64,000 nt of DNA from Kribbella pratensis (lineage in GTDB: Bacteria > Actinomycetota > Actinomycetes > Propionibacteriales > Kribbellaceae). Below the pieces are notes generated by a model. The model was not told the DNA's origin. It worked only from the letters and a program-made list of their open reading frames with translations, and did not search any database. Positions 24,671 to 32,112 of this stretch are shown one piece after another (position 1 is the stretch's first letter; the number at the start of each line of letters is the position of its first letter). Location of the stretch: assembly GCF_004366075.1 (NCBI RefSeq), contig NZ_SODU01000001.1, forward strand, positions 1-64,000, given 5' to 3'. The translations under genes were made by a program, and so were the position numbers.

Positions 24671-25810
24671 GTGACGGAACTTCCCCTGTCCGGGGTGACC
24701 GTCCTCGACTTCAGCCAGTTCCTGGCCGGGCCGGTGGCGGCGTTGCGGCTGGCCGATCTGGGCGCGCGGGTGATCAAGATCGAGCGCCCCGGCAGCGGGG
24801 ACGCGGGCCGTCAACTGGCGTTCGCGGGCCGGACGGTCTCGGGCGACAGCATGTCGTTCCACGCGATGAACCGGAACAAGGAGAGCATCGTCGCCGACCT
24901 CAAGGACCCCGCCGACCTGAACAAGGTCCGGGCACTGGTCGCGGCGGCCGATGTGGTGGTCTCGAACTTCCGTCCCGGCGTGATGGAACGACTCGGCCTC
25001 GACTACGACACCGTCCGCCGGATCAACCCCGGCATCATCTACGGCAGTGTCAGCGGGTACGGCGAGACGGGTCCGTTCAAGGACCGGCCCGGGCAGGATC
25101 TTCTCGCCCAGTCGATTGCCGGACTGCCCTGGCTCAACGGTTCCCGCGACGACCCGCCAGTACCGGTCGGACTGGCCGTCGCCGATCATCTCGCCAGCTG
25201 TCATCTCGCCCAGGGCATCACGGCGCTGCTGGTACGGCGGTTCCGCACCGGTCGAGGCGGACACGCGCAGACCAGTCTGCTGGAGGCGCTGCTCGACCTC
25301 GAGTTCGAGCTGCTGACGACGCGGTTGAACGACCCGTCGATCGCCGTCCAGCGGAAGGGCAGCCGCTCGGCGCACGCGTTCCTGCCGGCGCCGTACGGGA
25401 TCTATCCGACCAGCGACGGGTACCTCGCGATCGCGATGAACCCGGTCCCGACCATCGGCCGCCTGCTCGACCTGCCCGAGGTCGCCGCGATGACCGATCC
25501 GCAGTCGTGGTGGGACCGGCAGGAGGAGATCGAAGAACTGCTGTCGGCCAGGCTCAGCACCCGGACTCGCGACGAATGGCTGGCTGTTCTCGACGCCGAG
25601 GACGTGTGGTGCGCCCCCGTTCTCACGCTGGACGAACTGGTGGCGCACGACGGTTTCCGGGCGATAGCGATGACGCAGGAGTTGCGCCGCGACGGGCTCG
25701 AGCTGACCACCACGCGGAGCCCGATCAGAATCGACGGCGAGCGGCTGACCAACTCGCGGCCGGCGCCCCGGCTGGGCGAGCACAATCCCGTCGAACAGGA
25801 GATCGCATGA
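24671..25810 (+). CDS. CaiB/BaiF-type CoA-transferase, operon copy
   Basis: 379 aa class III CoA-transferase (VTVLDFSQFLAGPVAALRLA, LGARVIKIERP). The likely catalytic Asp is in VGLAVADHLASCH. Closely similar to the 17.9-kb paralogue along its length. It presumably loads CoA onto a carboxylic acid made by its neighbours. The GTG start (24671; another GTG lies one codon upstream) overlaps the stop of a five-codon mini-frame (ATG at 24656-24658 region) that has its own GAGAGGA ribosome site. Its TGA overlaps the next ATG. Two copies under the same operator suggest a heterodimer or two substrates. Confidence 0.88.
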   Translation: MTELPLSGVTVLDFSQFLAGPVAALRLADLGARVIKIERPGSGDAGRQLAFAGRTVSGDSMSFHAMNRNKESIVADLKDPADLNKVRALVAAADVVVSNFRPGVMERLGLDYDTVRRINPGIIYGSVSGYGETGPFKDRPGQDLLAQSIAGLPWLNGSRDDPPVPVGLAVADHLASCHLAQGITALLVRRFRTGRGGHAQTSLLEALLDLEFELLTTRLNDPSIAVQRKGSRSAHAFLPAPYGIYPTSDGYLAIAMNPVPTIGRLLDLPEVAAMTDPQSWWDRQEEIEELLSARLSTRTRDEWLAVLDAEDVWCAPVLTLDELVAHDGFRAIAMTQELRRDGLELTTTRSPIRIDGERLTNSRPAPRLGEHNPVEQEIA

Positions 25811-26934
25811 CGACGTTGCGTGGCATGACCTGGGAGCATCCGCGCGGGTACGACTGTCAGGTCGCTGCGGCGAAGGAGTACGCCCGTCGTACCGGTGTCG
25901 ACGTGCAGTGGGAGTACCGCTCGCTCCAGGCCTTCGCCGACGAGCCGATCGCGGGTCTCGCGGCCCGGTACGACCTGCTCGTCATCGATCATCCGCACGT
26001 GCCTCTCGCGGCCGCCGAAGGACTGCTGGCACCGCTGGACGGTGCCGGTCACGACGAAGAGCTAGCGGCGCTGGCGAACGATGCCGTGGGCAACAGCCAC
26101 GCGTCGTACGCCCACGACGGCCACCAGTACGGACTCGCCACCGACTCCGCTGCGCAGGTCGCCGTACATCGTCCTGACCTGCTGCCCACGCCGCCGACGG
26201 ACTGGGACGGCGTACTCGAACTGGCCCGCGAAGGTCGAGTCCTGTGGCCCACGAAGCCGATCGACGCGTACTCGAGCCTGTGCACCCTTGCCGCCAACCG
26301 CGGTACGCCGGTCGCAGCCGAGCCGGGCCGCTTCCTCGCCGCCGACGACGCGGGCGCCGTACTCGACCTGATGCACCGACTTGCAGAGCGAGTCCCGGAG
26401 TGGTGCCTCGCAGCCAACCCGATCGAGGTCGCCGAGGCCTTGGCGGGGGACGGGCCATGGGCCTACGTGCCGTTGGCGTACGGGTACACGAACTACTCAC
26501 GTCGAGGTTTCCGCACGCATCGGCTCAAGTACCTCGACATTCCCGCCGGGCCGCGTGGTGTCGCCGGGTCGCAGCTCGGGGGAGCCGGCATCGCGGTCTC
26601 GGCGTACACCCGGGAACTCGACGCGGCCCGTGCGTACGCCGTTTGGCTGGCCTCGCCGGAGGTCCAGAACGGGGTGTACTACGACGCGGGCGGCCAGCCC
26701 GGGTACGCGTCCTCGTGGGACGACGATCGTCTGAACGAGGACTCGTGGGACTTCTTCCGCGGGACCCGGCAGACCCTCGAAGACGCGTGGGTGCGACCGC
26801 GGACGGCGGGCTACATGGAGTTCCAGGACGTCGTCTCACCGTGGGTCACGGCGACCCTCCAGGGAGAGCTGACCGATGCCGAGCTGGTACGGCGCGCGAA
26901 CGCGCTGGCCGAGCGACTGTTGGGAGAGCGATGA
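25807..26934 (+). CDS. Solute-binding-protein-like protein lacking a signal peptide
   Basis: 375 aa, related to family-1 extracellular solute-binding proteins ([40 protein letters not shown], late domain with [20 protein letters not shown]). Yet it starts straight at the mature domain: there is no signal sequence or lipobox, and the ATG overlaps the stop of the CoA-transferase. As encoded it should be cytoplasmic. It could bind a catabolic intermediate as a chaperone or sensor, or be a binding protein that lost export. No upstream start could add a signal peptide, since that stretch is coding for the transferase. Confidence 0.8.
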   Translation: MTTLRGMTWEHPRGYDCQVAAAKEYARRTGVDVQWEYRSLQAFADEPIAGLAARYDLLVIDHPHVPLAAAEGLLAPLDGAGHDEELAALANDAVGNSHASYAHDGHQYGLATDSAAQVAVHRPDLLPTPPTDWDGVLELAREGRVLWPTKPIDAYSSLCTLAANRGTPVAAEPGRFLAADDAGAVLDLMHRLAERVPEWCLAANPIEVAEALAGDGPWAYVPLAYGYTNYSRRGFRTHRLKYLDIPAGPRGVAGSQLGGAGIAVSAYTRELDAARAYAVWLASPEVQNGVYYDAGGQPGYASSWDDDRLNEDSWDFFRGTRQTLEDAWVRPRTAGYMEFQDVVSPWVTATLQGELTDAELVRRANALAERLLGER

Positions 26935-27386
26935 AGGTCGCGGAGCGGTGGTTCGAGGAGTACGAGATCGGTGAGAGCCGCACGACCGTCGGGCGGACGA
27001 TCACCGAGGCCGACATCGTGCTGCACGCCGGTCAGACGGGTGACTTCTTCCCGCATCACCTCGACGCCGAGTGGATGGCGACGCAGCCGGCCGGGCAGCG
27101 GATCGCGCACGGCACGCTCATCCTTTCCGTCGCCGTCGGGATGACCGCGGGCGACATCAATCCGCGGTCGATGTCGTACGGCTACGACAGGATCCGCTTC
27201 ATCAAGCCGGTGTTCATCGGCGACACGATCACCGTCACCGCCGCCGTCACCGGGAAGTCCGACCACAAGCGGACGCCGGAAACCCACGGCTATGTTCACG
27301 AGCAGGTCAGCGTGACGAACCAGCGCGCGGAGACCGTTCTCGTCCTCACCCATCTCTACCTGGTCGACAAGCGAGGTCCGGCATGA
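26931..27386 (+). CDS. MaoC-like hydratase/dehydratase
   Basis: 151-aa hot-dog-fold protein. The hydratase-2 catalytic pair is visible in [14 protein letters not shown] (Asp38, His43), with [17 protein letters not shown] as the conserved helix. This family adds or removes water on acyl-CoA thioesters, which fits a substrate activated by the CoA-transferase in the same operon. Start and stop both overlap neighbours by four bases (ATGA). Confidence 0.88.
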   Translation: MKVAERWFEEYEIGESRTTVGRTITEADIVLHAGQTGDFFPHHLDAEWMATQPAGQRIAHGTLILSVAVGMTAGDINPRSMSYGYDRIRFIKPVFIGDTITVTAAVTGKSDHKRTPETHGYVHEQVSVTNQRAETVLVLTHLYLVDKRGPA

Positions 27387-28210
27387 TCATCGACGCACAT
27401 CAGCACGTGTGGGATCTGGACCGCTCGCCGTACCGCTGGCTCGGCCCGCACGTGCCGCAGTGGAATCGCACGTTCACCTTCGAGGAGCTCAAGCCGCAGT
27501 TGGTGCGCAACGGCGTCGACGCGACCGTGCTCGTGCAGTCCGACGATCACGACGGCGACACGGACCTGATGCTGGAGGTGGCCGATCAGCATCCGGAGGT
27601 CGCGGCGATCGTCGCGTACGTTCCGCTCGATCAACCCGGTGTCGCCGCCGAGCGCCTCGCGCAGTTGCGCAAGGATCCGCGCGTGGCCGGGATCCGCAAC
27701 CTGATTCACGACCTCCCGGACCCGGACTGGATCCTGCGGCCCGACGTCGACGAGGGTCTCGGCGTACTCGAGCAGGCGGACGTGACGTTCGACTACGTCG
27801 CCGTACTGCCTCGGCATCTCGAACACGTCCCGACGCTGTCGGAACGGCACCCCGAACTCCGGATCGTCATCGACCACCTCGCCAAGCCACCGATCGGCGA
27901 GGCCGAACGTGAGCCGTGGTGGAGCCTGATCGCGGCCGCCGCTGAGAACCCGCGGGTGTACGCGAAGGTCTCCGGTCTCTACCCCGAGACCTGGACCCGG
28001 GACTCGCTGCAACCCTTCCTCGACCGGGCCCTGGAGGTGTTCGGGCCGGAGCGACTCATGTACGGCGGCGACTGGCCGATCTCGACCGCAGCGGGCGGCT
28101 ACGACCCAGTCTTCAAGGGCCTGTCCGAGGCCCTCTCGCACCTCTCGGACAGCGACCGCGAACAGATCTACTCGGCCACCGCCCGCCGCTTCTACCGAAT
28201 CAGCGGGTAG
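27383..28210 (+). CDS. Amidohydrolase, L-fuconolactonase-like
   Basis: 275 aa TIM-barrel metal-dependent hydrolase of the amidohydrolase-2 superfamily. The HxH pair is in [11 protein letters not shown] (His6, His8), and [10 protein letters not shown] and YGGDWPIST supply the remaining metal/catalytic His and Asp. It resembles L-fuconolactonase and related sugar-lactone hydrolases, so a lactone formed by the Gfo/Idh/MocA enzyme is a reasonable substrate. 2-Pyrone-4,6-dicarboxylate-type hydrolases share the fold and cannot be excluded. Last gene of the coupled operon. Confidence 0.85.
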   Translation: MIIDAHQHVWDLDRSPYRWLGPHVPQWNRTFTFEELKPQLVRNGVDATVLVQSDDHDGDTDLMLEVADQHPEVAAIVAYVPLDQPGVAAERLAQLRKDPRVAGIRNLIHDLPDPDWILRPDVDEGLGVLEQADVTFDYVAVLPRHLEHVPTLSERHPELRIVIDHLAKPPIGEAEREPWWSLIAAAAENPRVYAKVSGLYPETWTRDSLQPFLDRALEVFGPERLMYGGDWPISTAAGGYDPVFKGLSEALSHLSDSDREQIYSATARRFYRISG

Positions 28211-28282
28211 GCGGCCTCCAGGCACCGGGGTTTGCGGGAGATTCGCGCGGGCACCGGATGGTGTCGCACGGGGATTCAACCT

Positions 28283-28299
28283 GCCGGGTCGAACCCGGC
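28283..28299. other. Hairpin in the leader of the GPGG gene
   Basis: GCCGGGTcgaACCCGGC is a perfect 7-bp stem with a three-base loop, about 70 bp past the operon stop and 20 bp before the next ATG. It may be the operon's terminator (no T-run follows) or a leader structure for the small membrane protein. It resembles a tRNA T-arm, but no other tRNA arm is present. Confidence 0.4.
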
Positions 28300-28318
28300 C
28301 CTGGAAAGGGAGAGGACC

Positions 28319-28462
28319 ATGGAATTCGTTCTGTGGATCATCGCCGTGATCCTCGTGATTTCGGGGATCGTGTCGCTGTTCCGTGGCCAGATGATCTGGG
28401 GTGCCGCGCTGATCGTGCTCGGCCTCCTGGTCGGACCAGGTGGAGTCAGCATCTTCACGTGA
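28319..28462 (+). CDS. GPGG-motif small membrane protein
   Basis: 47-residue protein with two hydrophobic segments: EFVLWIIAVILVISGIVSLF and WGAALIVLGLLVGPGG. The GPGG motif near the C-terminus defines a small actinobacterial membrane family of unknown function. GGAAAGGGAGAGGACC provides a strong ribosome site directly before the ATG. An in-frame start further upstream would add an arginine-rich tail across the leader hairpin and is unlikely. Confidence 0.85.
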   Translation: MEFVLWIIAVILVISGIVSLFRGQMIWGAALIVLGLLVGPGGVSIFT

Positions 28463-28470
28463 TCAACCGC

Positions 28471-28498
28471 GTCCCCGCGCCGTCCTCGGCGCGGGGAC
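28471..28498. terminator. Bidirectional terminator
   Basis: Perfect 11-bp stem (GTCCCCGCGCC / GGCGCGGGGAC) with a six-base loop, placed exactly between the converging stops of the GPGG gene and the DUF6328-like gene. There is no strong T-tract on either side, as is common in high-GC actinomycetes. Confidence 0.8.
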
Positions 28499-28500
28499 GA

Positions 28501-28995
28501 TCAGGTTCGGCCGTTCGTGCCCTTGTGTCTGATGTACGCCGGGAGCGCGAGCCACAACGCCACGAACCAGATCAGTACGCCGACGACCGTGGCGACGGCG
28601 GCGGCGCGGGGGAGAACGACGTCGATGGCGATCAAGATGCCGCCGCACATCGACACGATGAGGAGCGCCAGACCGCCGCGCGTCAGGCGGTCCGCGGCAT
28701 TGACCAGGCGGTCGCGCAAACCGTGGCGGTACAGCAGCCGGTGCAGCGCGACCGGCGCCAGGAACAACGCGACCGCCAGCGCCGCGGCGATCAGCGTGCA
28801 GGCGTACACCGCGTGTGTGAAGTCGTCCGCCGCGTGGAACTGATTCTGGAACGCGATCCCCAGCAAGAACGCGAACAGGATCTGCGTCCCGGTCTGCACG
28901 AGCCGCAGCTCTTGCAACAGTTCGTTCCAGTGCCGGTCGAGGCGCTCACCGGAGCTCTCGTCATCACGCTCGTACGTCTGCGGATCCGAGCTCAT
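28501..28995 (-). CDS. DUF6328-like membrane protein
   Basis: 164 aa. A soluble N-terminus with NELLQELRLVQTGTQILFAF leads into four predicted spans (QILFAFLLGIAFQ, ACTLIAAALAVALFLAPVAL, GGLALLIVSMCGGILIAIDV, VATVVGVLIWFVALWLALPA). The LLQELRxxQTG segment is what I associate with DUF6328, a widespread actinobacterial family with no known function. It is transcribed alone and ends at the shared terminator. Confidence 0.7.
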   Translation of the reverse strand: MSSDPQTYERDDESSGERLDRHWNELLQELRLVQTGTQILFAFLLGIAFQNQFHAADDFTHAVYACTLIAAALAVALFLAPVALHRLLYRHGLRDRLVNAADRLTRGGLALLIVSMCGGILIAIDVVLPRAAAVATVVGVLIWFVALWLALPAYIRHKGTNGRT

Positions 28996-29047
28996 CAGTC
29001 AGCCTTCCGTCGTACGTCGCCCTCAGGGTACCCACCGCGTATTCGGA

Positions 29048-29938
29048 TCAAGCGTTCGCGACGGCGATCCGGGCCGCGACGGCAGCGTTGTTCCGGGCCA
29101 GTGCGAGGTTGGCCGGGATGCTCTGCCCGTCCGTCTCCTTCTCGATCCTGGCGAGCACGTACGGCGTGACTGCGGGCCCCACGACTCCTGCCCGCGCGCT
29201 CGCTTCCAACGCAGCCGTGAGTACGGCGTCGATGCGCTCCGCCGGAATCTCGTCGTCCACGGGAATCGGAACCGTGAGCAGGACGCCGGTCTCGGGCCGC
29301 GCCCGGAAACGGAGGACGTCGCAGACCATTCGCTCGTCGTCGACGCGGTGCGGGACCGGCAAGCCGCTCGACCGCGTGTAGAAGGCCGGGAACCAGTCGT
29401 GCTGCCAGCCCAGGACCGGTACGCCGGCGGTCTCGAGATACTCGAGTGTTCGCGGCAGGTCGAGGAACGCTTTGGCGCCGGCGCAGACGGTGATGACCGG
29501 GTGGTTGGCGATCGCGTCGAGGTCGGCCGAGACATCGAGGTCTGATCCGCGGTGGACGCCACCGATGCCACCTGTTGCGAACACCGGGATGCCTGCGGCG
29601 TGTGCCAACGCCACCGTCGCCGAGACGGTGGTGACGCCGACGCCCCAGCCCTGTGCCTGCGCGACTGCGAGATCGCGTTCGGCGACCTTGCGGGTGCCCT
29701 GCAGCACTCGCTTCTCCTCGTCCGGCGAGAGGCCGACGTGGGCCTGACCGTCGAGGACCGCGGCGACCGCCGGCACCGCACCGTGCTCTCGTACTGCCTG
29801 TTTGCAGAGTTCGAGCGCGTCGGCGTTCGCCGGGGCGGGCAGTCCGAGGTTGGAGAAGATCGTCGACTCGAGCGCGACGACCGCTCGGTGCTCGGCGAGG
29901 GCCTGGGCCACGTCGTCGGACAGAATGGGTTCAATCAC
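29048..29938 (-). CDS. psuG: Pseudouridine-5'-phosphate glycosidase
   Basis: 296 aa. The family N-terminus VALESTIFSNLGLPAPANAD and glycine-rich VFATGGIGGVHRG followed by DVSADLDAIANHPV are clear PsuG motifs. It splits pseudouridine 5'-phosphate into uracil and ribose 5-phosphate, with a divalent metal and a catalytic Lys. GTG start overlapping the end of the upstream kinase gene by eight bases. That kinase is the expected partner supplying pseudouridine 5'-phosphate, so the pair forms a pseudouridine salvage module. Confidence 0.93.
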   Translation of the reverse strand: MIEPILSDDVAQALAEHRAVVALESTIFSNLGLPAPANADALELCKQAVREHGAVPAVAAVLDGQAHVGLSPDEEKRVLQGTRKVAERDLAVAQAQGWGVGVTTVSATVALAHAAGIPVFATGGIGGVHRGSDLDVSADLDAIANHPVITVCAGAKAFLDLPRTLEYLETAGVPVLGWQHDWFPAFYTRSSGLPVPHRVDDERMVCDVLRFRARPETGVLLTVPIPVDDEIPAERIDAVLTAALEASARAGVVGPAVTPYVLARIEKETDGQSIPANLALARNNAAVAARIAVANA

Positions 29939-30827
29939 ACGCGGTTCCGTTCTCCTCGGCGGTCATGGACAGCATGGCACCGGGCTCGCGGAGAACCCGC
30001 CTGGCAAGCGTATGGCCCGCCGTGACCGCCTCGACGACGTCGGCATCATCGAGTACGGCGGACAGGAAGCCCGCCGCGAACGCATCGCCCGCACCGGTCG
30101 TGTCGCGCACCTCGTCGACCGGGGGCACCGGGACAGTTGTCGAGGTGGTGGCGTGGATCTCTGTCGGCTCGACGCCGTTCTTGACGACAACCGTCGTACC
30201 AGATGTCGCGAGGTCGCGGAGGGAGCCGAGGTCGGCTTCGATGCCGTTGGCAAAGATGTACGTCGGTCGCAGTGTCCGGATCAGGTCGCGGAACGGCGCG
30301 GGACCGATCGAGTCGATGAGCGCGATCGAGGACGCGTCGATCGTGAGGATCGCGCCTTCCGCGTGCGCGATGTCCGACGCGCGGCGGAGGACGGACAGCG
30401 ACTGGCCGACGAGGGAGTACGCCGACAGGTGGACGACTCCGGCGCCGGACAGCCAGCGGTCCGGTACGTCGGCCAGTTCGGCTGCGGCGGCGCGGTCCGG
30501 GTACATCGTGCGTTCGCCGGACGGGTCCACGATGATGACGATGGTTCCGGTCCGCCCTTGGCGCTGGACCTTCGCGTCGACCCCGGCCTCGGTCAGGTCC
30601 CGCACCAGAGCCGTGCCGACGGTGTCGTCCCCGACGCGTCCGACGAACCGCACCGCCGTACCGAGGCGGCCGGCGAAGGCAGCGACGTTGGCTGCCGCGC
30701 CGCCGCGTGTCCGGCAGATCCGCGCGGGGTTGTCGGTGCCGGACCGTGCCGCACCCGCCGCCCAGACCACGACGTCCTCGACGAGGTCGCCGACACACAC
30801 GAGCGTACGGCGATCCCGCACAGCCAT
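29931..30827 (-). CDS. psuK: PfkB-family carbohydrate kinase, probable pseudouridine kinase
   Basis: 298 aa ribokinase-like protein. PARICRTRGGAAANVAAFAG is the PfkB signature 1 region. DTTGAGDAFAAGFLSAVL is signature 2 with the catalytic Asp and anion hole. The name rests on context: it overlaps psuG, and together they phosphorylate and cleave pseudouridine. Ribokinase or adenosine kinase activity cannot be excluded from sequence alone. GGGAGG lies right before the ATG. A GTG two codons further has better spacing. Confidence 0.85.
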   Translation of the reverse strand: MAVRDRRTLVCVGDLVEDVVVWAAGAARSGTDNPARICRTRGGAAANVAAFAGRLGTAVRFVGRVGDDTVGTALVRDLTEAGVDAKVQRQGRTGTIVIIVDPSGERTMYPDRAAAAELADVPDRWLSGAGVVHLSAYSLVGQSLSVLRRASDIAHAEGAILTIDASSIALIDSIGPAPFRDLIRTLRPTYIFANGIEADLGSLRDLATSGTTVVVKNGVEPTEIHATTSTTVPVPPVDEVRDTTGAGDAFAAGFLSAVLDDADVVEAVTAGHTLARRVLREPGAMLSMTAEENGTACD

Positions 30828-30891
30828 CACCTCCCGCGCCGACGCTACGAGACCCCACCGCCCCGGGGCGAGTTCCGCGGCATGTCGACCG

Positions 30892-31443
30892 CTATGTCGG
30901 CACGTTCGCGAGCAGGCCTTCGAGCAGTTGCCGGCCGAGCGGCCAGTCGCCGAGATTGCTGGCGGAGTTGAGATGGCCGGCGTGGTCCACCAGGTGGCAA
31001 TCCGCCTTCCAGGCGTCGGCGAAGGTGGTCGCCCGTTCCGCGCTGCAGTACGGGTCATTCGTGCTGGCTATCAGGAGCGAAGGGCAGGGGAGTGGTTGCG
31101 TCGCGACGGTCTGGAACGTGCCTGCGCGTTCGCTCGGGAACGTGGGGTGCTGAGTGTCCGGGGGTGCCACCAGCAGCGCAGCTGTGGCAGACCCGCCCGC
31201 GGCAAACCAGGCGGCTGCGGCCCAGCAGCCGAGGCTGTGCGCTACCAGCACGACGTCATCGTCACGGCTGCGAGCATCGTCGTACGCACGCTGGACCGCG
31301 GCGACCCAGTCGCCCAGCTCGGGCTCGCTCCAAGACGCCGGAACGATCCGTACGGCGCGATCGCCCCAGGACTGTTCCCATCGGCTTTGCCAGTGCACAT
31401 CGTCGGAGCCGTCGATGCCCGGGAGGATGACGAACGCTGTCAC
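30892..31443 (-). CDS. RBBP9/YdeN family alpha/beta hydrolase
   Basis: 183 aa. FVILPGIDGSDDVHWQSRWE is the typical RBBP9/YdeN start. The nucleophile elbow is VLVAHSLGCWAAAAW (Ser). STNDPYCSAERA gives the acid and DHAGHLNSAS the catalytic His. Small serine hydrolases of this family have broad or unknown substrates. I start at the GTG at 31443, with GAGG eight bases upstream. Upstream in-frame residues are not family-like. It is divergent from the Lrp-type regulator. Confidence 0.85.
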   Translation of the reverse strand: MTAFVILPGIDGSDDVHWQSRWEQSWGDRAVRIVPASWSEPELGDWVAAVQRAYDDARSRDDDVVLVAHSLGCWAAAAWFAAGGSATAALLVAPPDTQHPTFPSERAGTFQTVATQPLPCPSLLIASTNDPYCSAERATTFADAWKADCHLVDHAGHLNSASNLGDWPLGRQLLEGLLANVPT

Positions 31444-31566
31444 TGCAGACCTCGCTTTCACTTGCGCAACCCACAACCGTGGGAGGCTTGAGGCCCTGAG
31501 TCTGATCGAATCAACGGACCCACAACAGCGTGGCAAGTGATCACAAAGACATTGGCGGCGACAACC

Positions 31567-32013
31567 ATGGAATCACTCGACGAGATCGACCGGCGGATCC
31601 TCGCCCTGCTCCAGGCCGAGGGCCGGCTGACCGGTGCCGAGCTCGGCCGCCGGGTCGGGCTCTCCCAGCCCGCCGCCAGCGCGCGGGTCCAGCGACTCGA
31701 GAAGACCGGCGTCATCACGGGGTACCGGGCGATCGTCGACCCCGCCAAGCTCGGGCTCGGCATCACCGCCCACATCAGGCTGCGCACCTCGCACGCGCAA
31801 CTCGAACAGGCGCTCGCGCTGGCCTCCCGGACCCCTGACATCACAGCGATCCGTCGGGTCACCGGCGAGGACTGCCTCCTCTGCGACGTTCATTGCTCCG
31901 ACGCGCGACGCCTCGAGACCATCATCGACAGCCTCGCCCGCTTCGGCCCGGTGACCACGGCGCTCGTCCTGCACGACTACTCGGCCCGCGCGTTGACCCC
32001 GGCCCCGGAGTGA
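31567..32013 (+). CDS. Lrp/AsnC family transcriptional regulator
   Basis: 148 aa from the ATG at 31567 (MESLDEIDRRILALLQ). An N-terminal winged helix-turn-helix (LTGAELGRRVGLSQPAASAR, VQRLEKTGVITGY) is followed by a RAM ligand-binding domain (VTGEDCLLCDVHCSDARRLE). Such regulators respond to amino acids. An alternative GTG ten codons upstream exists. It could act on the divergent hydrolase or on the downstream DUF4091 gene, whose leader has a 19-bp palindrome. Confidence 0.9.
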   Translation: MESLDEIDRRILALLQAEGRLTGAELGRRVGLSQPAASARVQRLEKTGVITGYRAIVDPAKLGLGITAHIRLRTSHAQLEQALALASRTPDITAIRRVTGEDCLLCDVHCSDARRLETIIDSLARFGPVTTALVLHDYSARALTPAPE

Positions 32014-32041
32014 GCGGGATGATGGTTGTGCATTGGTGCGC

Positions 32042-32060
32042 GAATCTGCATCATAGATTC
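32042..32060. promoter_or_regulatory. Candidate operator before the DUF4091 gene
   Basis: GAATCT (32042-32047) and AGATTC (32055-32060) form a perfect 6-bp inverted repeat with a seven-base centre, about 50 bp before the GTG of the DUF4091 gene and 30 bp after the Lrp-type gene. Its size suits a dimeric regulator. Which one binds is unknown. Confidence 0.4.
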
Positions 32061-32112
32061 CACTAATACGCATGGATGGTGAATGCCGTCCTGTCGGAAG
32101 GAGTGGTCCGAA

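Noticed and set aside
28283..28299. tRNA T-arm-like hairpin (GGGTCGAACCC)
   Set aside because: No acceptor, D or anticodon arm can be folded around it; treated as leader hairpin or terminator.
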